A program made the position numbers and the translations under genes. 64,000 nt of DNA. Origin: [Phialemoniopsis] sp. UDSM-2020. Its lineage: Eukaryota; Ascomycota; Sordariomycetes; Thyridiales; Thyridiaceae. The stretch lies in NCBI GenBank assembly GCA_018873225.1, contig JAEILZ010000004.1, positions 1,922,001-1,986,000 of the forward strand, written 5' to 3'. Positions 1 through 13,043 of this stretch are shown one piece after another. Below the pieces are notes generated by a model, which ran no database searches, was not told where the DNA came from, and saw only the letters and a list, made by a program, of their open reading frames with translations. Every line of letters begins with the position of its first letter. The first letter of the stretch is position 1.

Positions 1-307
1 CATCCCTAGAACCCTTCACCGCTCCTGTCGAGCAGGTATCTGAGTCACGAGTTGTTGAGTATGCCAGCTCATCTGACCCAACCTAGCCAACGTCCTGCTT
101 GGGCCAGGAAGTGGAAAACTGATACTGACGTCTGGGCGGCTGCGATCTAGTACCATTGGAGCGGGGGATACGTTTATAGCAAGAGTGCTATTGGATCTAG
201 TCTGTGGCGGCATACGGGGGGAGTTGGAGGCGAAAAGGACCTTGAAGGAGGCTGTGGATCTCGCAAGCCGAAAGATCCAGATGAACGGCTTTGCTGGCTT
301 GGTGTAA
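1..307 (+). CDS. PfkB-family carbohydrate kinase, C-terminal end (5' truncated by window)
   Basis: Two exons can be read: 1-58 (first full codon at 3) and 151-307, ending in TAA at 305-307. The intron 59-150 begins GTATGC and ends CTAG. Splicing gives RVVDTIGAGDTF, the PfkB signature 2 (ribokinase/ketohexokinase family) that carries the catalytic Asp of the GAGD motif. It is followed by a helical tail (LKEAVDLASRKIQMNGFAGLV) with the spacing usual for fungal members. These enzymes phosphorylate a sugar or related substrate with ATP in the cytosol; the substrate cannot be told from this piece. The residue after TFIA is Arg (FIARVL) where Gly is usual. The rest of the gene lies left of the window. 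Family assignment is firm; whether the gene is intact is unknown. Confidence 0.78.
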
Positions 308-2139
308 TGCAATCCTGCTGGCGTGGCAATATCCCGTAATGAAATGAAAAGGACGTGAACAACGAGGAGAAAGCGGGTCATCACAAAGGCTGACGCAAGG
401 TGCTCCTTATTCTAGAGTAATCTGCTGCCGTCGTAGAGATCAACGCGACGCCGGTCCAAGGGCGGGTTTCGATCAGCCAAAGGGAATGGATACTTGTCGT
501 TCGTACGACCATCGTGATGAGATGCAACGATGCGGGCGTCGTTCCCCTTTTGCTGTGGAGCCACTGAATATCTCGCACGGGGTGAGCTCGCTCGCTTCCC
601 AATAGTGAGATGATGAATGAGCCGAAATCCGTAGTAGCGCAAAGAGTTGCTCCTGACCTGATGGGAAAGGGGGTCGAGCCGAAAAAGCAAAGTTGTAGTT
701 GGGCAGGCATCCGGGTGATCCAGACGAAACGCCAGCCTGTGCTTGGGTGCTGTAGGCAGTTAGTGAATAAGAGGCGGTGAAGAACCAGCCTACCTAGGTA
801 CTCTGTAGGCTGTGTGGATTCCCTTGGGGGTGTGGAGTGCGCTTTTAGACTTGAGGCAAAAGATCACACGCTTGGCCACTGTGCATTCTGCATTCGCGTA
901 CTCTAGGGTACGGGAGTACGGCGGAGAGGTGTACAGTAGTGTCGCTTGAAGGTGCGGGTGGGTTGCCCGTCCGGAGTCCTACCACCACAGACAACCTACT
1001 TCGTAGGATGCTTGGAGTTGTGAAGCAGGGTCAAGCCTGGGTAGACCAGCGCCATGCGCAGCTGACGATGGACCGTAATTGGACTTGTTCCCGAAGGGAT
1101 GCCGCCGCCTGTGAAGACCCATGCATAACGCCGTCAGTCTGATGCGGAGATCGCTGATGGCGTTGCTTTGTTGCAGCTTGAGAAACGTGTGCCTGTTGGG
1201 ATTTCAGGTTACGCGTGAACCGCTAATGTATGCACAACGGGGGAAACATGGGCCAGCCCTGACAGAAAAGAACCGGTAGGTGACACCTCAGAAGCAAGGT
1301 TGTCTTTCCAAGACATTCATGCCGAGTTCGAGCCTTTGCCGGTGGGTATTGCTTTTGGGGGACCCGATAGATGTTGTTTTGGATGTCAGGCAGTACGTAC
1401 GGTTATTACATCAAAGCTGCCGGGTGAGGGAATAGCTTGGCAGCGATGGTATTGTTCTCATTTATCATTTGTTGCCGTTGTTACTGATAGCAGTGCGTCT
1501 GCTTGTACCAGCACGAGACCATACAGCACCACAAGAGGCAGCTTGTAAGTACTCGTTAGATGACGTATTTGGATGAATGCTGTGGTCAATATCTCATCCG
1601 CGAGTGCGTGTACTCAGGGTAGCAAATCCATTACCCGGTCCGTCCTCAAGGGTGGGGTCTCAGAAAGATGGACGAGATGAACCGGAAGTTAGACAATCAC
1701 GGCGTTGGTCTCCTCGTCCGGAGGGGGCCTGGCGCCGTCAATCCTTACGAAGGAGTCATCTCCAGTCGCACCTTGGGCCACCACCCCTCAAAACTCGAAG
1801 AGGAAGCACCGAGAGCGCCCCCGCCATGCATGACTTTTGCTTCGACTTTGTGTGCGAGGTGGAAAAAAAGGGGACGGCGGAGCGGGCACCAGGCTTGTTT
1901 GAAGCTCGGCGTCGTTTCTGCAGGGCAGCTGCGTATGCACGCAACCTCGTCAATCAAACCTCTCTCGGCAAAGTAGCGTACAGAGCGGGCAGTTCTTTGG
2001 AGGCGTCAAGAGCGCCAAAGTACTCCGTAGCCTGATGCTGCTGAGCAAGCCATCGACTGGGGGGCAAAGATCGTCAGTCATCCAACATTGGAGCTCACTA
2101 AAGAGGCAGGAAGGAATTAGGCCGGCGAGGTCTCGACCC

Positions 2140-2159
2140 TTTTTTTTTTTTTTTTTTTT
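2140..2159. repeat. Poly-T tract (20 T)
   Basis: A run of 20 T residues, the longest homopolymer noticed in the window. It could be a polyA tail of an old retro-insertion on the - strand or simple slippage; no element sequence is recognisable next to it. Confidence 0.9.
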
Positions 2160-2330
2160 CGCGATGAGACGAGACTGGATGCACCCACCGCTCTCGCTTG
2201 GTGCCCTTGGTCGGTCTTGGTGGGGTCAATAACGAAAACACGCTCTGCAAATCTTGCTCCGTAGGGAATTACTGAGGTAGGGTTGGTTCGGTATGCAGAT
2301 GGATGGATGGATCATGGAGTGTTTCCATAG

Positions 2331-2354
2331 TCCACAGTCCACAGTCCACAGTCC
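2331..2354. repeat. 7-bp tandem repeat (TCCACAG)n
   Basis: Three full copies of TCCACAG plus a partial fourth. A short GGAT repeat lies about 30 bp upstream. Confidence 0.85.
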
Positions 2355-3070
2355 CTGCGCAACCGGTGGAAACGGGGACTGGGACGGTGACTGGGACATG
2401 ATATGGCTTTGATGATCCCTGGGAGGCTGGATGCGTGGGTACTGGGTTTGTGTTTTCAGCGCCATCTCCATCCACAGCTGCATCCCCTGGTGGATCGTCA
2501 CGCTTCAATACCCAAAACGCCCATGGGCATGCTAAATTCGAGATTGGCGGTTCTCATACCGTGGCTTAGCCCCAAAGGATGTCCTTTATTAGGCTCTCAG
2601 ACTAAGCGTGCAGGTAATGACCCGTGGCACCCAGCGCATGCCAGGGTATCCGACGGTGGGAGTGTCCAAAGAAGGACTGGACCGCCGACTGCAACGCCAG
2701 TGATCGGAGCTGCGGGTTTCATCTGTTTCCCTTGTACCAGACTGGCCCGAGACGGATCCTGGAACCTTGCACCTTGCCTCTCTTTGTTGTACCCTTGCAC
2801 CCTTACACCCCCAGCCGCCGTGACGAAATGCATTGTTCGCCCAGACAGCTGTGCTGTGCTTCCTGGGCTCTGGAAACACCCAATTGGTTGCCAGAGAGTT
2901 TGCACTGACGACGGCAGGGCGGCTCCGTTTTGTACCAGGGATGACTGTGTCCCGTGCAAAGTAGTCATGGTAAGACTGCGACCAACCAGCCAGCCAGCGC
3001 CTGATATTCCCTGGTCCCTAATAACGGATGGATGAGTGGCTCTCGTGCTGAGTCTCACGCCTGTGCGGTG

Positions 3071-3110
<40 letters not shown>
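3071..3110. repeat. Tetranucleotide microsatellite (AGAC)10
   Basis: Ten perfect AGAC units in a gene-free region. It is probably length-variable between strains. Confidence 0.95.
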
Positions 3111-3111
<1 letters not shown>

Positions 3112-6100
3112 CCCTGTCTGGTCGAGACAACGCAACGCTGTGTGCCATGCTACCTATGCCATGCCATACCGGACCTACTGGTAGGTAGGTCATATCGACG
3201 CATGCGAATGCACCCTCCAAGTGAGATATAACCACATACCTAAGTACAATCTAATCAACCGAGCGCGCGGACGCCGTCATGCATCCCGTCCGAATGGTCT
3301 CCGCCTCCCTTCCTCCCCGCTGCAAGGTAAGGCGTATGAGCCCTCCCGGAATGAGCCCTGTTCCAGTGGTGGCGGTCGGTTCCACGACCTGAGGATAATC
3401 TCACTTGTCAAGGCCACATTCCTGGTCACAGGGGCAGCGGATCGCAAACGCCGCACAAATGTAATACTGGGTGGTCGACGATGCCCACTTAGCCTAGGCA
3501 AGCTCCGTTAATATGTCAGGCATGCACCTCGTCCTGTTCACACGGTCTCTAGGAGGGATATTCCGTCTAGCAAGGACCTACTTCGTAAAGCGTTAATGTT
3601 TTGTCAAGAGCGTAGCGGTCTTGTATTGTTGTGGATGCGTCCTTGGTCGATCAAAGCCGCTCTTGTGGTAGGGATGAGACCAAAGGAGTCTTGCTCTCAT
3701 GCTATGAGTTAAGTAGAGCCAAAGAGATGACGATACTGAATGCAAAATTTAGCCTCGAAGATGTCTGCGGCAGCCCGTACAAGTGATCTCCCCTTTTGGC
3801 GCTGAACTAATTCGCATTCCGGATCACTATTGACACGTCTTCGACCAGGACCTGCACCTTACATGTGGACAATGTGAGACTGGCTCAGGCCGTGCCTGCA
3901 CCAAGCGCGTTCGCAAGGTTTGGGGGCTAGCAAAGTCATCAGGAAAGTGATCAGTTACACGGGTCTTTCGAGCCATGCTGAGCACAACAGCGATATGTTT
4001 CATGGACGGGCGGGTAGGAAACCTGCCCCGGTACGCGCCATCCACACACACACCCCCATCCATTTCATGCAAGCTCTTCCAAACGGTTTCCACTCTCGGG
4101 TTGAGATGCACAATGCCCAGTAAGGCTCGGTCAGCTTGAGCTACAATAAATTGCTGCAAGGCACTCAAGCAGTGTGTCACATGGATGGCAATGCGTCGCG
4201 CGTGTCCCTTCATACGCTCAAGACTGGGACGCACGATCCTGGATCGTGGCCGTGTTTGAGCCAATATGGATCACCTATCGGAGCGAGCGTCAGCAGTCCG
4301 GGCTCTAGGTGGGTGGGCGCCGACGAAATCTACGAAGTAAGGCAGTAACCTCGTACGCAACATTCTTGTATCCAGATGATCATGTCTGCTTAAAGTTAAT
4401 ACTGGTTGTAAATAGCAATCAGAAATGCTCCCGCTCTCGTAAGTGCGGGTGATCCGTGACGCACGCGGTCCCCTTCTCGGTTAATAGTTGATCTTCCATC
4501 CTGCGAGTGATACCTGTTGGTCTTGAGTTTTGTAATTTGTGACATTGTACCGGTGGTATCAGGTTGCTTCGCCAAAGCAAGGACCGGTTCTTACACCTCC
4601 CCAATAACAGAGGCCATGATTTCAACGGCTTTTGTCACCACCACGCGGTGTATATACCGTAGTTTCGAGATGTTTTGAGATGTTTAACGAAACATGGAGA
4701 GCTAATTAACTTGGAAAGATGACTTCAGCCCACCTACGTACTCCGTAGACTCTCCGTCAGGCAAGTAATTCTGCCCCTGTCCCACATGTCGAGCCTTCTT
4801 GTACTAGCGGGATCTTAGCTTCTGAAGTTTGAGAAGGCTGGGTTGAAGGAGACGGGGGTTCGGCAGGGCTCCCAGCGAATCAAGGCAGCTGAATCTCGAC
4901 TGTAGTCAACTAGTGCCACCATCCTAACGGCGGGCATGGCTTGTGCTGAGCTGTTGGTGTCCGACATGGGGTTGCCGAATCTCAGGACGCCCACAATACC
5001 CCTGTCTAGTCTGTACCAGGATCCGTGATTGTGGCATCCGCCAACGGAAAGTCTGTTTTAGGGCCGAGCAGACCCAGCTCCAGGTGCTTCCGTGGTCTGC
5101 AGGACGTGAAGGTTGCCATCATGTAAGTCAAGACATGATTAACCGATGAGGTATTTTGTAGATAGAGCAGACAAATGGTGCAGCTGCCCGTTCGTATCAA
5201 GTCATACTTCGCTCGGAGGAGCGATGTCATACACAGGATTAGTGTTGCCACTCGTTGATGCACTTTCGTCGTGAACCTACACATGTGGGACATGCCTTAA
5301 TCAGGATAACTTTGCCGTGCATTCCAGAAAACGAGCGTAGACGGACAGGGTAAGACGCTACCTAGTCGGTAGCAGTCAGCTCCACGTATGTAATACCATC
5401 TCACCGAAACAAGATGGCGGCAAGCAACAGGCAGGCGCATGAAATAATGATAAGTACCTGAGAAGATGAAAACACACCACTGCGGCTTCTCCAACTCACC
5501 CCACCACCCTGGACGTCAAGTCCTGTTCTACGTATGTATGTATGCATCAAAAGTCACACACCAACCCCATCCATCCACCTGGGCGATCACGTTCGAGTAC
5601 AACCGCTTAGTGCCTCATTTGACCGGAAACCCCCGGTATTGCTCCTCGCCAACAACCATGAGGGGAAAGCTCATATTGCTCACCGACTCAAAGTGGGAAT
5701 ATGAGTGAAGAAGTGGGAAGAGAGGTGACAAGACCGCCCGAAGCGAAGTAGGAAGGCAACAGTAAAAGGTACCTACGATAATTCTTGTTGAGAAGTCAAC
5801 GACAATGAGCAGGTCTACACTCCTTCCGCATGGAGCCATCCGAGATGTATACTGCGCTCGTATTGGGACCACGGAACGTTTCTCACCAACGCAGTTGATA
5901 TTCGGTGGGGACCAAACGTTGCTTACACTCAAGAACAGATGTTGCTCCGTTTTGCAAATCCGAGGCCCCAACCCGTCTTTTTGAAGTGGTACTAAGTCTC
6001 GAGGTTCTGATCACGGACGGTGTTACGATCGGCCTTTCGTGAGTCTAAAAAACTGGGACAGCTTTGCGACGGGGTATCAAACAGCTTTTGGTAACCAAGT

Positions 6101-6447
6101 CCGGGCGACCTTGAACTGCTCCGAAGAAAAGGAGTTTCGGGGGACCGGTCGTTGCCCGCCATCTCTGTACCCAGGGCTGTACGTCGTGGATTCCGATGTC
6201 TTATGTCTCCGGCAGAGAAGATTGGGAAAATGATTTTCTCATTTATGAGACCGCAGGAGGCTACAGAGGAGAATCAATTGCCAGGTACACCTAGGTTGTG
6301 GGATAACCCTTTGGCCGATGGACAAATTGTCACTCTCCAGCGGCGATGACCACAAGGCACACCAGTGGCGGAAGTTCTTTCCATACGATCCGGGCGTGTT
6401 TAGTAATGCACAGGCCCTCCCCAAAGCTTGAGAAGTTGAGAACACTG

Positions 6448-7022
6448 TACGGAGTAGGTAGTGACTGGCGTAGGGCATCAACTTGGAAGACAAGGAAAAT
6501 TGGTAACTCAGCTTGGCTCGCGGAGGATCGCGAAACGAGGACGGGGATGGTTACTGAGGCATTGATTGGTGCAGGGAGACAAGTGGACAGACAAGAAATG
6601 TGATGTGTAGGCGGCGTGGCGGCTGAGGGGGTAAGGTCGCTGTCCGGAATCAGGGAAGCATGTGCTCCGCTGGCTGAGATCTCCAGCCGCTTCTTCCATG
6701 GTTTGACACATGATGGTCTTCTCAGAATTTGAAGCAGTACTGCGCTCCCCTGTCTCGCAATCTAGTTGTCTCGCAAGTCCCTGGATGCGCGCGGATGGAG
6801 AAGTGGAAAAAGCAACTACTCCGTAGGAAGGCTCTCCGCGGTATTTCGTCGAGAATGTGGCGTTCAAGAGTACGGAGTCTTAGTTTGCTTTGTGCATATA
6901 GGTCTGAATGTGAAAGCAGTCATGTGTCTCGGCTAAAGCGCTTCTGAGGCAGCAAGCAGTACGGAGGAGGTAAGTACAGTCGAGTTGAGGCTGCTTCTCT
7001 CCTAGGGTGCTCCTACTCCGTA
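6448..7022. repeat. Cluster of TACTCCGTA / TACGGAGTA motifs
   Basis: Exact 9-mers lie at 6448-6456 (TACGGAGTA), 6817-6825 and 7014-7022 (both TACTCCGTA), with a one-mismatch copy at 6871. Other exact copies in the gene-free block are at 2021, 4739, 9037, 9097 and 10289. The role is unknown. They may be remnants of short dispersed elements or protein-binding sites. Confidence 0.6.
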
Positions 7023-10000
7023 CGGAAAGTACCCTGCAAAGGGCCAGGATCGCCCATGTGCCTCTTCTCCATAAAGTAGTTAGTGCTATCCTCAGTGATT
7101 GAAATGGCAAGCGCGATGGTGACGAATCGTGGCTCAAACACCCTTGCAAGCCTGGCTGGATCATCTCAGCAATATTTGATGGGGCTTGGCAGCCAGCAAG
7201 TCTGGAGTTCTTTTGTATCTACCCGGCCTGCCCTGCAGGCCTTTGTGAGTACCAAGCACCCAAGGAGGTACGGATAGGTACTCCTTCTCCCTTTCTTTGG
7301 TCGAGAACATAGAGGGCAAAAAAGATCAATCCACCGCCTACTCCGTGCACACTTTCCTGTGAAGGTACTCGACCCGATGATGGTCATTCTTCAAACGAGA
7401 AAACAAATCACATCTCATCTCTTCCTTTGATAAGACGGGCCGTTCTCGTCTTTGACCCCCGGCCGGTCAGGCATATCGGCAACGCTTACACATTGGGCGA
7501 ACCGTGTCGTTGCACCCAATCCTGGCTGCTGCCGCGAGCATCGTCGCAGATCATCACCATCGAGGCGGTCATTCCAGTTGCGGTGAATATGTACTTACCG
7601 ATGTACTTGGCAGAGCGGGCAACATCATCATGCTACCTACCTGCTCCGTTGAAGGTGCGCAGGGGTCACGGGGTTGCAAACATGGCAAGCCTACGAAGCC
7701 ATGCGCGGCATTGGGGGATGGCAGCGGGACCTCAAAGGCACACAATAGCACTGAGGTACGTACCAATGGAGGTCACCGACCGCCCTAGTGGTGGCCTCCA
7801 CTACCCTCCAGTGAAGCAAGTATGCAAATCAGGCCAGAAATGGAGCACCAAGTGCCTAAATCACCTAGGCATGTAGGTGGGAACACCTGGCGAGGGACGA
7901 CGCACATCCTCAACTGAATCCGACTCTGCACCAGGCCGAGTCGAGTGATTATCACTAGTGCTAGTGGTCTTACTATGGCCTGCGCTATGGCACCCAAGTT
8001 CCGACTCGGCCAAGCTATCCAGCGCTGGAGCTGAGCAGCACCGTGCCGCCGAGGGCGCAGCCCACCCTGCCAGTCCACGAACGGTAGTGGAGGAGCCTGT
8101 CGGACAGGGTACAATTTTGTTGGCCTCCTCGGCGTCAAAGATCAGACACGAAGCACCAATGCAACAGTTCTGATTAGACTGTGGAGGGCCATGTAATGCA
8201 TAGGACCTGGCAAAGTATCCCCTCCCTCTCAACAAGGACAAGGTGCCGCTGGTTTCTTCCACGATCCTTTTAGCGCATCATTCTGGAGGACACGGGGATC
8301 GCCAGGCTCACGGAGTAGAGTACGCTGCCGCCATGCCTCTATACGTACATGGACAGGTTGTTGAGCCCCATCCGTGCCAGGCGCAAGGGGAAAATCAGTC
8401 TGTAATTGGGCATACAGCAACAATGCAAGGGTGCGGAGAGGCACCAACATACCTACATACCTACAAGGCACGGCGCAATGTGAGAGAGGGCTGGGAGGTG
8501 CAGCACAAAATAGGGGAGATCCAGCAGAGCTAAGGGGAAAGGAAGCACAGAGCATGTACATAACTGGCCATTGGCAGCCAGTCAGCCACAGGGGGTGACT
8601 CTTCAGGCAGCCAGGGCTATCATCCAGGGAGCGGACCCGTGCATGTGTGGCACTTTTGGCCCTCCGTCGCCGCCGGCCGGTGGGCCAGCTAGCCCAGCAG
8701 AGTTCCATGAATTACCGATTCTTGGCACGCATAACTATTGCAAACGCCCGAGGGGGCCAGGACAGGACTCCTGCCCATGCCAGCACATCAGAAGCAAAGA
8801 AAAGTTTGAAGGTCCGTGGATCGTGTTCGGGGCTCGATGGGATGAGACACCAAGCCGTGCATGACGACGCTACACGACTCACTACACCTGGATCCTGTTG
8901 CAGTCAGTCGCCTGGATCTGTCGCTCCCTTTTCGGCTCCATTCCCAGACCACTTGTCTTGGTGGCGTACATTTTCGTCGACATCCCCGATGGAGCCCAAA
9001 TTTGGCTGCCCTGTCCATGATCACCACCGCCGCCAATACGGAGTACAGAGGTTGAGCCTAGGCAGCGGCCCATCCAAAGGCACACGCCATGGAATGTACG
9101 GAGTATGCTCTCGGTTCCCTACGCCAACCTGCCACTCCGTACATACGAAGAACGAACACAGAGACTTCATCTCGAGCATGGTTTCGCACATAAAGTACCT
9201 ACATGCAAGACTTCTGGCTTTGCGATGTGTCGCCCCAGGATACATGGCCCCAGTCGCCAACCGGCTCATTGCTATGTCCACAAAACGTAGGTACATACAT
9301 GCCTGCGAAGAGACGTGCATACCTGCATGCGAACAATATGCGTTTTAGTTATGGGTAGAAACACCTGCATAGGTGGATCCCCTGCTGCCCGCAAACTTGC
9401 ATGGGTTTCTTGTGCCATGACCATCATGTCTTCTGGCCGTCAGGGTAAAAACAGAAACCTGCGCATCCTTGAATCCTTGCTGACCCTTCCATCTCTCTCA
9501 CCGCACGAATTCCTATCCACGCTAAAGCAGCACTTGCAGATGGATAGGCAGACGCCACCAGACCACCAGCTTTGCCGCCACGTCTCCCCCACACACAGAG
9601 CTTTCAGGTAGTGGGAGTCATAACAACAAGTACCTCGAAGAATTCAATCTTGGGCACTACCGCATAGAACACATAGGGACGAAGTACTTTGATCTGACCA
9701 TGCTAGTGCCATCTGCCAACCCGCCGCCTCTTCCCGGTCCAAGCTTCGCCCTTCCAAAACACCTCTTTAATACGTTCACTCCTCGATCTTAAATAATCTC
9801 GTCTCTCTCACAGGTCGTGCCCACCCCCGGTTGCCCTTGGTGCACCCATGCAATCAAGGTACAGTAGGCATGGGAAGGCCATTATTGGAAAGATTCGATG
9901 CGACCCTCACGATTCCTTTGCTCGCTTCGCAAGTACACGACCGGATACCTACGGAGGAGGGAGGTCAGTGGTTTCGCCCTCACCACAGGGCAGGATGCAT

Positions 10001-11987
10001 GGATTGGCAAACGCTTTGAACCACCCTGGGCCAGGTAGGGCAGTTGCCGAGCTCGGTCCCAAGGCGGAGGGTGACCGTCTGCCAACCCCCATCTTCGCCC
10101 CTTTCTCCAGATCATATCACCGCCGATAGTGGGTCGCGATCCAAGATGGGTTGTGTGTACTACGTAGGTTTGTACACACACGCATCTCTGTACGGACTTT
10201 TCCTGCTTTGTTTTCCAGATGGAGCAATGTACACTTCAACGAAGCTTGCGGATCTACAAGCTAGGAGCCTACCCTCCTTTTTTCCCACTACTCCGTATGT
10301 ACGTACTTGCTTGTCAACGGACAAGTCAGGAATGGCAACCAGTCCAGGACGAAGCGGATGCAATACACCTTGCCAAACATGCGAATGGCCACATCTAGTG
10401 CCATATGAGCGAGGCCTGCTAGCGCAAGGCATGTTGCCAGCGACAACATGTCTCCAGCTCGCCTACCAAGACAAGACGCAAGAAGCTGTGTCTCTCAAAG
10501 CATGCAAGCATGATTGTTATGGGATCGCCACCCTCTCTCAATCTGATGCTGCGTCAAGCGGCACGGCACCCACGGCCTGCGTTGGTTTAAGAGAGGGAGG
10601 TACCTTACCGATCTTACATACATGGGTGTAAAAATATGCGTGCATGTAATGTACTGCACGGGGAGCGAGGGGCGGGAACGAAAAGGTCGGTACCGTGATT
10701 GTTGTACATTACGAACAGACTGGCTTGACTGGTTTGGTTTCAGTGCTAGGCTTTTTCGCTGGGCCACCCTGGTCATCCACTCAATACTGGATGGAATCAC
10801 TGGATGGAACTGGAGGAATGGTCTTTGCCTACCGGTGGCCATCCCGAACAGGGACGGGCTCCACCCACCCCGATCCGCGGGACTCAAAAGATGGGACCAC
10901 CCTTCCAAAGAACGACGGTGACAGGGATCATAGAAACATGGGGTCACCCACCATCACCACCCCTGGCTGGCCCTGCCCTTGGAGCGGCGCGTCCAAAGGG
11001 GGGTGTGCGTGTATTTCATTTTTATCTCCTCTTCTCTCCTCCACTTTCAGGCCTCCCTCCTCTCCGTACCCTTGTCGCTACTGCATCTACCCCCTGCCCT
11101 CGCCATCACCCTTCCTTGTGCGCTACTGTGCCATAGGTTGGTTGCATCTTTTCTCCGACCCGCTCTCCATGTTCCTCTGTCTCTCGAACCCCTTCTTCCG
11201 TCAACAAGCCCATTTCGCACATCCTGGATCATCCACTTTCTTAGCACAAGAAACCACACCTTCTTTCTGCAATTCCACAAAGTCTCAAGCCGGGAGAGAC
11301 GATCCACACCCTTGATCTCTGGCACACTTCTCGCACCAACACCACCCGTCCTATTGTCTCCATCCTTTTCCTTTTCTTCTACTTGTACCTTGTCCAACCC
11401 GCTAAGGTAGCGGCAGCCTGCCTCTTTGCAGCTCCATCTCCAGGAGAGAGGGTCGAGCCCATCCGATGGACCCCCCCTGCCAAAGAGGCTTATGACGCAG
11501 CCCACTTTGCTTCGACACGCTACGATGGGCGCGGACAAAGCACTCCCTCAGACAGATCCATCCATCTGACTTTCCCCACGACATGACAGGCATTCATTCA
11601 TCTAGGTATGTACATACACACGTACAGTAAGGTAGGTTTCCAAGGTTCCAAAGGTACACAGTCAAACCGCCCCGTTTCCTTTTATTACCTTTTGTCCTTC
11701 CATGCCAACATGCTCCATGTCGTCTCTATCCGTACATAGACTAGCCTTGGTCTATCTTCAAACCATCATATTGTCTGTCTCTCGATTATCATCTCAGACA
11801 GAGACCCGTCTCCCCTTGGTCTACTTAGTCCTACATAATATGTAGTGAGGAAGCCCATCCTCGCTTTCCCTCACTTCACTCAACAACGAAGAAGCCTTCC
11901 ATCTCTTCCATACCGCTTTGATATCTCCCCCTCGTCTCTTCAAACACCACCGACTTTCCACAGAGAACAGACAGGCACGACCCTGCC

Positions 11988-13043
11988 ATGTTCTCCCTAC
12001 CTTATGGTGGCGTTGCCCACCAACAACCCCTCCCCCAAGCGCACTATGCCACCGACTTGATGCTGGACGATCTCTCTCGCGAAATGGCTTCGGTACAGAG
12101 GCGGAGGTCATCACGGGGATCCAATGGACAGCGTACCGGAGGACCGATGCGGGTAGTCAAGCCCAGCACCAGCACCAATACGAGCCCTCGGCACTCGATG
12201 ATGCAAGCAAGGAGGAGGACTCTGATCAACGATGGCCTGATGGCCAGGAGGATAGGCGATCCGACTTATCTACTCACCCCGGGGTCAGACTCGTCCAACT
12301 TTGTCCCGACAGAGCCGTCCAAGAGGGCGCCTCGACCCGTGAGCTGGCATCCTTCATCTCATATAATGCATCAACAAGTCCCGGTCCAGCAGCCCTTGAT
12401 GCAGCTGCCCTACGCCTCATACAGCCAGTCCGACCTCATCATGGGCTTTCAACAATTTCCTCCGACTCCGGCCGCTTACTCGGAATATAACTCGCCATCT
12501 GGGTTTTCTCCTCTGGCACTGCCATCTTCATTTTCCAGCTTCGAACCCACCAGCTACTTCACGGCCAACAGCTGGGGCTCGTATGGCCATGCACCAGCAT
12601 CAGATGTGTTCCCGTCTCCTCTTGCGTGTCAGCAAATGACAGAGCAATTCCCCGTTCTATCTGGGCAACCCCAGACCCCCTGGCAAGACCAGGTTCTCGA
12701 CATCGGCCGGTGCACAGCACCGCCTACACCGGAGAGCTTCTCCCAAGCTCAACAACCAGCGCCACAGGTATCTTCGGACGAGCCTGCGGTCTACCCGCCC
12801 CTCGATGACGAGGAGGAAGGCGAGATCTTGATCGGCATGGGTCTCTATGACCCGCCTGAAAAGGAGACAGTCGACCCGGTCCTGGGTAACTACATGGCCT
12901 CTGTCAGCCATCTTGGGCCGAACTACGCGATAGAGCCTACTGGAAAGGGCCTCAAATTGGAGGATGCATGGGAGCCCCCAGAGATGTCTGACGGCGAGGA
13001 TGATGGAGACAAGGATGCTGAGGGAGAAGATCAAGACGACTAA
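11988..13043 (+). CDS. Conserved fungal protein, disordered with acidic C-terminus
   Basis: Single-exon frame of 351 residues with its first ATG at 11988, after a pyrimidine-rich leader of several hundred bases. The N-terminal third is rich in Arg, Ser and Gln, including a basic patch RRRSSRG near residue 40. The middle is Pro/Ser/Gln/Tyr-rich, like many fungal transcriptional regulators. The C-terminal third contains a likely folded motif, EEGEILIGMGLYDPPEK, then TGKGLKLEDAWEPPE, and ends in a run of Asp/Glu. I recall similar GMGLYD...GKGLKLE...WEPP motifs in uncharacterised Sordariomycete proteins, but know no function. No DNA-binding fold or membrane segment was seen. The long leader and composition would suit a regulatory protein, which is inference only. 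Confidence 0.75.
   Translation: MFSLPYGGVAHQQPLPQAHYATDLMLDDLSREMASVQRRRSSRGSNGQRTGGPMRVVKPSTSTNTSPRHSMMQARRRTLINDGLMARRIGDPTYLLTPGSDSSNFVPTEPSKRAPRPVSWHPSSHIMHQQVPVQQPLMQLPYASYSQSDLIMGFQQFPPTPAAYSEYNSPSGFSPLALPSSFSSFEPTSYFTANSWGSYGHAPASDVFPSPLACQQMTEQFPVLSGQPQTPWQDQVLDIGRCTAPPTPESFSQAQQPAPQVSSDEPAVYPPLDDEEEGEILIGMGLYDPPEKETVDPVLGNYMASVSHLGPNYAIEPTGKGLKLEDAWEPPEMSDGEDDGDKDAEGEDQDD

Larger units (their letters stand above)
308..11987. other. 11.7 kb gene-free region
   Basis: No open frame here matches a family I recognise or joins plausibly to a neighbour by splicing. The longest frames (about 210 codons near 2403-3235) overlap on both strands and look like chance. The region holds simple repeats (2140-2159, 2331-2354, 3071-3110) and at least eight exact copies of TACTCCGTA or its complement. 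The last kilobase (about 10980-11987) becomes pyrimidine-rich on the + strand and probably contains the promoter and leader of the gene at 11988. No transposase, reverse transcriptase or terminal repeats were seen. Confidence 0.6.

Noticed and set aside
2403..3235. Overlapping frames of about 210 codons on both strands
   Set aside because: No motif or sensible composition, and they run through the AGAC microsatellite; probably chance.
7427..7876. 149-codon + strand frame
   Set aside because: No recognisable domain; high Arg/Pro/His composition typical of random GC-balanced sequence.
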